The translations under genes were made by a program, and so were the position numbers. Shown here one piece after another: positions 59,085 to 64,000 of a DNA stretch of 64,000 nt. The notes below the pieces were generated by a model. That model ran no database searches, was not told the origin of the DNA, and worked only from the letters and a program-made list of their open reading frames with translations. Source of the DNA: Rickettsia australis str. Phillips (GTDB lineage Bacteria > Pseudomonadota > Alphaproteobacteria > Rickettsiales > Rickettsiaceae). Position 1 is the first letter of the stretch, and every line of letters begins with the position of its first letter. The stretch is from contig NZ_AKVZ01000011.1 of assembly GCF_000273745.1 (NCBI RefSeq), forward strand, positions 1 to 64,000, in the 5' to 3' direction.

Positions 59085-59205
59085 GTTGTCATGGCAAGGA
59101 GCAAAGCGACGCAGCAATCCAGAAAAAGATTAAAAAATTCTGTAAATCAGAATTTGTATAACTGGATTGCTTCGTCAAAATTTTCAATTTTTCCTCGTAA
59201 TGACG
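59085..59205. repeat. Palindromic repeat upstream of rluC
   Basis: GTTGTCATGGCAAGGAGCAA on the left and CTTCGTCAAAATTTTCAATT with CCTCGTAATGACG on the right; inner inverted AAATTCTGTAAATCAGAATT. A frame of 65 codons over this stretch is repeat translation. Confidence 0.7.
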
Positions 59206-59245
59206 AAAAAACTCATACATACAACAACACAATAAAAAGTTCTAA

Positions 59246-60157
59246 ATGAACATTGATGTCAATACTCCTATTTCTTCTAGATTAGATAAATATTTAAAAC
59301 GTCTATATCCGTTATTGACTCAAGGAGTCATAGAGAAAGCATTACGTCAAAAACAAATTACCGTTAATTCTCAGAAAGCAGAAGCGAGTTTAAGAGTAAA
59401 GGGTGGCGATAAAATTTTTATTAACGATAAGTTTAATTTACCTGTTAAGCAACCCGAAAAATTAGTTTTTACCGATGCTGAAATTAAACTAGCGCAGAAA
59501 ATTACTATCGATTATCTGATATATGAAGATGATAATTTAATAGCTATAAATAAACCTGCAGGTCTTGCCACTCAAGGTGGCAGTAAAATAAATTTATCTA
59601 TTGACTCTGCATTAAAATATTTGAATTATAAAGGTGCTGATTTTAAGCTAGTACATAGGTTAGATAAAGAAACAAGCGGTTTGCTCTTAATAGCCAAAAA
59701 TTATTTAAGTAGTGTAAAACTTCATGATGCTTTTAAAGAAAAATTAATTGTAAAAACATATTTTGCTGTAACCTATGGAAAGCCAATTAAAAATGTAGGA
59801 GAAGTTAGAAGTAATATAGAGAAGAGTAAAGGAAGTACACCTAAAATGACTGATATTGATAGTGAAAATGGTAGACTTGCCATTACTTATTATAAATTAC
59901 TTAAATCACTTGATAATAACTTATTTTTAATTGAGTTTACGCCGGTTACAGGTAGAATGCATCAATTAAGATTGCATTCTAAATTATTAGGTTGTCCGAT
60001 AGTTGGAGATGATAAATATGGTAATAAAGAAATAATGCCGTATAGTAAATATATGTTCTTGCATGCTAATAATATATATTTATCTGAAAAGATTTTTGGT
60101 CAAGAGGTTAAGTTAGAAGCAAAATTACCGTTTTATTTTACTAGACGTCTTACATAG
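59246..60157 (+). CDS. rluC: 23S rRNA pseudouridine synthase, RluC/RluD type
   Basis: The 303-residue protein has an S4 RNA-binding domain (SSRLDKYLKRLYPLLTQGVI, about 10-60) and the catalytic domain with INKPAGLATQGG (101-112), the active Asp140 in HRLDKETSGLLLIAK and the end part LHSKLLGCPIVGDDKYGN. This is the RluA family; RluC is the usual member in rickettsiae. The last five residues and the stop lie in the left end of a palindromic element. Confidence 0.9.
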   Translation: MNIDVNTPISSRLDKYLKRLYPLLTQGVIEKALRQKQITVNSQKAEASLRVKGGDKIFINDKFNLPVKQPEKLVFTDAEIKLAQKITIDYLIYEDDNLIAINKPAGLATQGGSKINLSIDSALKYLNYKGADFKLVHRLDKETSGLLLIAKNYLSSVKLHDAFKEKLIVKTYFAVTYGKPIKNVGEVRSNIEKSKGSTPKMTDIDSENGRLAITYYKLLKSLDNNLFLIEFTPVTGRMHQLRLHSKLLGCPIVGDDKYGNKEIMPYSKYMFLHANNIYLSEKIFGQEVKLEAKLPFYFTRRLT

Positions 60158-60285
60158 CTTGCTGCTAAAGGTAATTGGTACGTCGAGCCTAGACTTGAAT
60201 CCTCACGTATGCTTTTGTACGCTGCGGTTCGAAGTGCAGTATCTCTGTCAAATTTCTTTATTAGCAAACGTTTGCAAGATGTCTA
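60142..60285. repeat. Palindromic element with CCTCACGTAT core over the rluC stop
   Basis: Imperfect inverted ends: TAGACGTCTTACATAGCTTG with CTGCTAAA on the left, TTAGCAAACGTTTGCAAGAT with GTCTA on the right. The middle GAATCCTCACGTATGCTTTT and GTACGCTGCGGTT match 33448-33594. Confidence 0.7.
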
Positions 60286-60312
60286 CTGATCAGTTTGTGG
60301 AGTGTTGAAGTT

Positions 60313-61497
60313 ATGATTCGTAGATATTTTTTATTGCTGCTTTTTTTAATTACTAATAGTATTGATTGTTTTGCAGATATACAGCAAAGAATCAATGAAG
60401 CAGAAAAAGAATATATAAGTAATAGATTTTTAAATGCTGTTTTTATGTTTGCCGATGATTATAAACCTTTATTAACCGGTGCTAAAGGAATTTTTGCTTT
60501 AAACGGTGAGCAATTAAAAGCAAATGAAATGATGCCCATTGCTTCTGCAACAAAACCTTTTACAGCAGCAGGAATTTTAAAATTACAAGAACAGGAATTA
60601 TTAAATATTAATGATAAAATCTATAAATATCTTGATCCAGAAATGTGGGGTGGAAAAGTACCGGATTGGGCATATAAAATATCTATTCATAATTTATTAA
60701 CGCATAGTAGTGGTATTGCTGAATATTTTAGTTTTGTTAAACTTGATTTAAATACGCCTAAGAAAGAGATTTACAAGAAAATATTACAATTTGTTTCTTC
60801 TAAACCTTTAGAAATATCTATAGGGAAAAAATTTAAATATAGTAATACTAATTTTGTTATACTCGGTATGATTATCGAAAAAGTAGCTAAAAAAGATTTA
60901 GGTAACTTTTTTTATGATGAATTTTTTAAACCTCTGAACATGAAATCTACTAGTTTTGCTTCATATAGTGCAGCTGCTAGAATTCAGAAAAATGTTGTTA
61001 GTTCTAATTATCCGGTAAGATATTTTTTAACGCCTAATAATAGTAATAAACCTATATTTACTCCTGTAACTGCCGATTTTTTAGCAGTTCCTTGTGCAGA
61101 TGGAGGGATAATATCAACACCAAACGATCTAGTTAAATGGTATAGGGCATTAAATGAAGGGATAATTCTTTCTAAGAAGTCATATAAACTTATGACTACT
61201 AAATATTTTTTAGCAAAAGATATAGAAGGGCGTAAGTCTTATATGGGTTACGGTATTTTCCTTACGGATCTTGATTCTAAGCATTTAATGATTCATTATA
61301 CGGGAAAAGCCCTTGGAATACAAAGTGCAGCAGGATATGTTTTGCCTGATAATCTTTATTTTGCTATACTTAGTAATACTATGATTAAAATTCCTGAAGA
61401 AGAAAAAGATAAGATTGACATGAAAAATCCTTTAAATCAACTTGGAATAATTTATTTCAGAGATGCAATAATAGGGGCAGCTATAAAAAAGGATTAA
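60313..61497 (+). CDS. Serine beta-lactamase-like hydrolase (class C / PBP-like)
   Basis: From ATG 60313 (394 residues; a TTG at 60295 is less likely) there is a signal peptide (RRYFLLLLFLITNSIDCFA) and the beta-lactamase/D-Ala peptidase fold: the SxxK motif Ser78-Lys81 in IASATKPFTAAGILKLQ, HNLLTHSSGI, the YxN motif Tyr176-Asn178 in FKYSNTNFVILG, and HYTGKALG as the third box. It is thus probably active as a penicillin-binding hydrolase or esterase in the periplasm. Family members trim peptidoglycan or cleave unknown esters; resistance should not be assumed. Confidence 0.85.
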   Translation: MIRRYFLLLLFLITNSIDCFADIQQRINEAEKEYISNRFLNAVFMFADDYKPLLTGAKGIFALNGEQLKANEMMPIASATKPFTAAGILKLQEQELLNINDKIYKYLDPEMWGGKVPDWAYKISIHNLLTHSSGIAEYFSFVKLDLNTPKKEIYKKILQFVSSKPLEISIGKKFKYSNTNFVILGMIIEKVAKKDLGNFFYDEFFKPLNMKSTSFASYSAAARIQKNVVSSNYPVRYFLTPNNSNKPIFTPVTADFLAVPCADGGIISTPNDLVKWYRALNEGIILSKKSYKLMTTKYFLAKDIEGRKSYMGYGIFLTDLDSKHLMIHYTGKALGIQSAAGYVLPDNLYFAILSNTMIKIPEEEKDKIDMKNPLNQLGIIYFRDAIIGAAIKKD

Positions 61498-61510
61498 ATA
61501 AAAACATTAA

Positions 61511-62344
61511 ATGAAGATAGTTACTTGGAATATTAATTCATTGCGTCTACGGATTGATTTATTAAGAAAATTAGTATATGAATATCAGCCGGATATTATT
61601 TTACTTCAAGAAACAAAGGTATCGGACTCATTATTTCCTCTTGAAGTTATTAAAAATATAGGTTATGAACATGTAATATATTCAGGACAAAAATCATATA
61701 ACGGTGTTGCTATTATTTCAAAATTTCCTTTGAATAATGTTTTTTCATTAGAGTTATATAATAGTGATAAAAGGCATATAGCAGCTATAGTTAATGATAT
61801 AGAAATACATAATTTTTATGTTCCTGCTGGTGGTGATATACCTGATATAGAGGTAAACTTAAAATTTAAGCATAAGCTCGAATATGTAAGGTTAATGCAG
61901 GAATGGCTAACTACTAACCGTACTAGGAACGATAAAATTATCATTGTTGGGGACTTGAACATTGCTCCGAATGAACATGATGTATGGTCTAGTAAGCAGT
62001 TGAGAAATGTTATCAGCCATACTGATATTGAACGTTCGTTATTGGTAGAGCTACAAAATTCGTTAAGTTTTATCGATAGTAGCAGGCATTTTGTTCCACT
62101 CGACGAAAAGTTTTATACTTGGTGGAGCTATAGAAATATAGATTGGAAAAAATCTAACAGAGGTAGAAGGCTTGATCATATTTGGGTGAGCGATAATTTA
62201 AAAGATGCATTATTTTCTATGCATTTACTATCAGAAGCACGTGATTGGTTGCCGCCTTCAGACCATGTGCCGTATTTTGTGACTTTGGACGTCATTCCCG
62301 TGGAGGCGGGCATCCAAAAACAGATGTCACCCCGTGGCTCTTGA
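61511..62344 (+). CDS. xth: Exodeoxyribonuclease III (AP endonuclease)
   Basis: XthA cuts DNA at abasic sites in base-excision repair. The 277-residue protein has MKIVTWNINSLRLRIDLLRK, Glu34 in LLQETKVSD, 'IIVGDLNIAPNEHDVW', RRLDHIWVSDNL and 'PPSDHVPYFVTLD', all catalytic parts. The enzyme would normally end about there. The last 17 residues (VIPVEAGIQKQMSPRGS) and the stop are read from palindromic repeats at 62290-62357. Confidence 0.94.
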   Translation: MKIVTWNINSLRLRIDLLRKLVYEYQPDIILLQETKVSDSLFPLEVIKNIGYEHVIYSGQKSYNGVAIISKFPLNNVFSLELYNSDKRHIAAIVNDIEIHNFYVPAGGDIPDIEVNLKFKHKLEYVRLMQEWLTTNRTRNDKIIIVGDLNIAPNEHDVWSSKQLRNVISHTDIERSLLVELQNSLSFIDSSRHFVPLDEKFYTWWSYRNIDWKKSNRGRRLDHIWVSDNLKDALFSMHLLSEARDWLPPSDHVPYFVTLDVIPVEAGIQKQMSPRGS

Positions 62345-62357
62345 CCACGGGATGACA
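62290..62357. repeat. Two palindromic repeats over the xth 3' end
   Basis: CGTCATTCCCGTGGAGGCGG followed directly by TGTCACCCCGTGGCTCTTGA and CCACGGGATGACA. The stop TGA of xth (62342-62344) is the loop of the second hairpin. Confidence 0.8.
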
Positions 62358-62377
62358 ATATACTAAAGGAGTAATTA

Positions 62378-63358
62378 GTGGATATTAAGTTAGGAAAATA
62401 TAAGCCGATAAAAGAGGAATATTTAAGAGCTTTTAAGGAAGTGCTATTAGTGCGTCGTTTTGAAGAAAAATGTGGACAACTATACGGAGTGGGAGAAGTA
62501 GGCGGTTTTTGTCATTTATATATAGGTCAGGAAGCAGGGATTGCTGCCGTAAATATGGTTAGGCAAAAAGGTGATAGTATGATTACTAGCTATCGTGACC
62601 ATGCGCATATTATTTTAGCCGGAACTGAGCCTAAATACGTTCTTGCCGAGCTTATGGGGCGAGCTACAGGCTGCTCAAAAGGCAAGGGCGGTTCGATGCA
62701 TTTATTTGACGTACCGCACAAATTCTACGGTGGACATGGTATAGTTGGAGCTCAAGTCCCTATAGGCACAGGGCTTGCTTTTGCCGAGAAATATAACGGT
62801 ACGAATAATATCTGTTTTACTTTTTTAGGTGACGGTGCGGTTAATCAAGGTCAGGTATATGAAGCTTTGAATATGGCTGCTTTATGGGGTTTACCTGTAG
62901 TTTATATTATTGAAAATAACGAATATTCGATGGGAACGTCTGTAGCACGTTCTACCTTTATGTGTGATTTATATAAGAAAGGGGAATCGTTTGGGATTAA
63001 AGGATTTCAGTTAGACGGTATGGATTTTGAAGAAATGTATAACGGCTCTAAGCAAGCAGCCGAGTATGTTAGAGAAAATAGCTGCCCGTTGATATTAGAG
63101 GTAAAAACTTATCGTTATCGTGGGCATTCGATGTCTGACCCGGCAAAATATCGCAGTAAAGAAGAAGTTGAGCAATATAAAGAGCGTGACCCATTAGTAA
63201 TAATAAGAAAAACGATACTTGACAATAAATATGCAACCGAAGCGGATTTAAAAGAGATAGAACAGTCAGTTAAGGAAATTGTGAAAGAAGCAGTAGAGTT
63301 TTCAGAAAATTCACCGTTGCCTGATGAGGGGGAGTTGTATACCAATATATACGTTTAG
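62378..63358 (+). CDS. pdhA: Pyruvate dehydrogenase E1 component, alpha subunit
   Basis: The E1 enzyme decarboxylates pyruvate with thiamine diphosphate in the complex that feeds the citric acid cycle. The 326-residue protein starts with GTG after AAAGGAG. It shows VRRFEEKCGQLYGVGEVGGF, GGSMHLFDVPHKFYGGHGIV, the cofactor motif GDGAVNQGQVYEALNMAALW ending in IENN, and YRYRGHSMSDPAKYRSKEEV. It is complete; pdhB follows after a repeat. Confidence 0.97.
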   Translation: MDIKLGKYKPIKEEYLRAFKEVLLVRRFEEKCGQLYGVGEVGGFCHLYIGQEAGIAAVNMVRQKGDSMITSYRDHAHIILAGTEPKYVLAELMGRATGCSKGKGGSMHLFDVPHKFYGGHGIVGAQVPIGTGLAFAEKYNGTNNICFTFLGDGAVNQGQVYEALNMAALWGLPVVYIIENNEYSMGTSVARSTFMCDLYKKGESFGIKGFQLDGMDFEEMYNGSKQAAEYVRENSCPLILEVKTYRYRGHSMSDPAKYRSKEEVEQYKERDPLVIIRKTILDNKYATEADLKEIEQSVKEIVKEAVEFSENSPLPDEGELYTNIYV

Positions 63359-63366
63359 TATTTTAT

Positions 63367-63396
63367 ATGTCATTCCTGCGAAAGCAGGAATGACAT
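63367..63396. repeat. Perfect hairpin ATGTCATTCCTGC / GCAGGAATGACAT, GAAA loop
   Basis: Arms are identical to those at 11491-11520, but the loop is GAAA instead of TTTC, and the sequence after it is the same (AGGTATTCAC). It lies between pdhA and pdhB. Confidence 0.85.
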
Positions 63397-63465
63397 AGGT
63401 ATTCACGCAACAATATCATAGGCACTATAGGAATGACACAAACTTTAATCAAATAAAAAAGAAAA

Positions 63466-64000
63466 ATGCAAATAACGGTACGTGAAGCGTTGCGTGATGC
63501 GATGCAAGAAGAGATGATAAGAGACGATAAAGTTTTTGTCATGGGTGAGGAAGTTGCAGAGTATCAAGGAGCTTACAAGGTAACTCAAGGATTACTAGAG
63601 CAATTTGGTCCTAAGAGAGTAATTGATACGCCAATAACGGAATATGGTTTTGCAGGGCTTGCAGTCGGAGCAGCTTTTGCAGGACTGCGCCCGATCGTGG
63701 AGTTTATGACCTTTAACTTTGCTATGCAAGCATTCGATCATATAGTTAATTCAGCTGCAAAAACGCATTACATGTCAGGCGGGCAGGTCAAATGTCCGAT
63801 AGTATTTAGAGGACCAAACGGAGCAGCAAGTAGAGTAGCCGCACAACATAGCCAAAATTATACAGCTTGTTATTCTCACATTCCAGGGTTAAAAGTAGTA
63901 GCTCCTTATAGTGCAGAAGATCATAAAGGGCTTATGCTTACAGCTATTAGGGATAATAATCCTGTTGTTTTTTTAGAAAATGAAATTTTATACGGTCATA
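63466..64000 (+). CDS. pdhB: Pyruvate dehydrogenase E1 component, beta subunit (partial, runs off the window)
   Basis: From ATG 63466 the frame reads [60 protein letters not shown], the typical E1-beta beginning, to '[10 protein letters not shown]' at the window end (about 178 codons). There is no stop, so the 3' part lies outside. The start of the protein lacks the lipoyl domain that some alphaproteobacterial E1-beta proteins have. It is in the same direction as pdhA, 107 bases apart. Confidence 0.96.
   Translation, partial: MQITVREALRDAMQEEMIRDDKVFVMGEEVAEYQGAYKVTQGLLEQFGPKRVIDTPITEYGFAGLAVGAAFAGLRPIVEFMTFNFAMQAFDHIVNSAAKTHYMSGGQVKCPIVFRGPNGAASRVAAQHSQNYTACYSHIPGLKVVAPYSAEDHKGLMLTAIRDNNPVVFLENEILYGH

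Noticed and set aside
59052-59249. A 65-codon frame before rluC
   Set aside because: It is the translation of a CGTCATTGCGAG-type repeat and overlaps the rluC start.
60313-61497. Antibiotic resistance beta-lactamase
   Set aside because: The motifs show a serine hydrolase of the PBP/class C fold, but nothing specific for antibiotic hydrolysis; the neutral name is preferred.

Overview
The window is about 32% GC, dense in genes, and typical of the obligate intracellular genus Rickettsia (Alphaproteobacteria). The signs are low GC, palindromic repeats scattered through spacers and into coding sequence, many genes caught while decaying, and characteristic gene sets: bd oxidase, psd-pssA, murC-murB-ddl-ftsQ-ftsA, pdhA-pdhB, a pleD-type cyclase and a PopZ-like protein. 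Intact cores beside fresh frameshifts suggest a spotted-fever-group or related species. I cannot name the species from sequence alone.

Layout. 1-6.2 kb: zapE, queA carrying an in-frame palindromic insert, a broken ankyrin gene, an ABC exporter and a small orphan protein. 6.4-9 kb: cytochrome bd oxidase, with cydA split by a frameshift in a T run, then cydB and a tiny CydX-like (DUF2474-type) subunit. 9.2-16.2 kb: a family-2 glycosyltransferase, an M16 peptidase, a diverged PurC-like protein, a membrane-anchored orphan and thrS. 16.2-18.9 kb: a decay zone with remnants of a second ABC exporter and a multiply frameshifted minus-strand gene coupled to a small membrane protein. 19.1-31.1 kb: tolC, the PopZ-like gene, a repeat-rich exported ankyrin protein, parE, ctpA, a hybrid-less histidine kinase, cpoB, a YfgM-like protein and bamB. 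31.2-32.5 kb: rplM-rpsI and tRNA(CAU). 32.7-34.9 kb: a second decay zone (VanX-type dipeptidase, pterin carbinolamine dehydratase with its start cut off by a palindromic element, and an orphan pseudogene). 35-44.3 kb: rppH, pleD, efp, a degenerate IMPase-family gene, an orphan (DUF2610-like), psd-pssA, an emrA/hlyD pseudogene, an Rpn-type nuclease pseudogene, ubiK-bolA and an EAL-domain gene. 44.4-50 kb: murC, murB, ddl, ftsQ, ftsA. 50-53 kb: a methyltransferase pseudogene, nfeD, cytochrome c and an orphan. 53-64 kb: lpxC, an MFS-like protein, rne, ctaA, rluC, a serine hydrolase, xth, pdhA and the start of pdhB.

Functionally, the region holds envelope building (peptidoglycan, lipid A, phospholipid, BAM and Tol-Pal helpers, TolC), aerobic respiration (cytochrome c, heme A, a damaged bd oxidase), translation, and a compact polarity/second-messenger set (PopZ-like, PleC-like kinase, PleD, EAL protein).

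No CRISPR array, integrated phage or complete transposon was seen. The most noteworthy signals concern the repeats. Palindromic elements repeatedly sit over stop codons and rewrite protein ends, one element has removed the start of a gene, and two copies of one hairpin have inverted loops in otherwise same-direction flanks.
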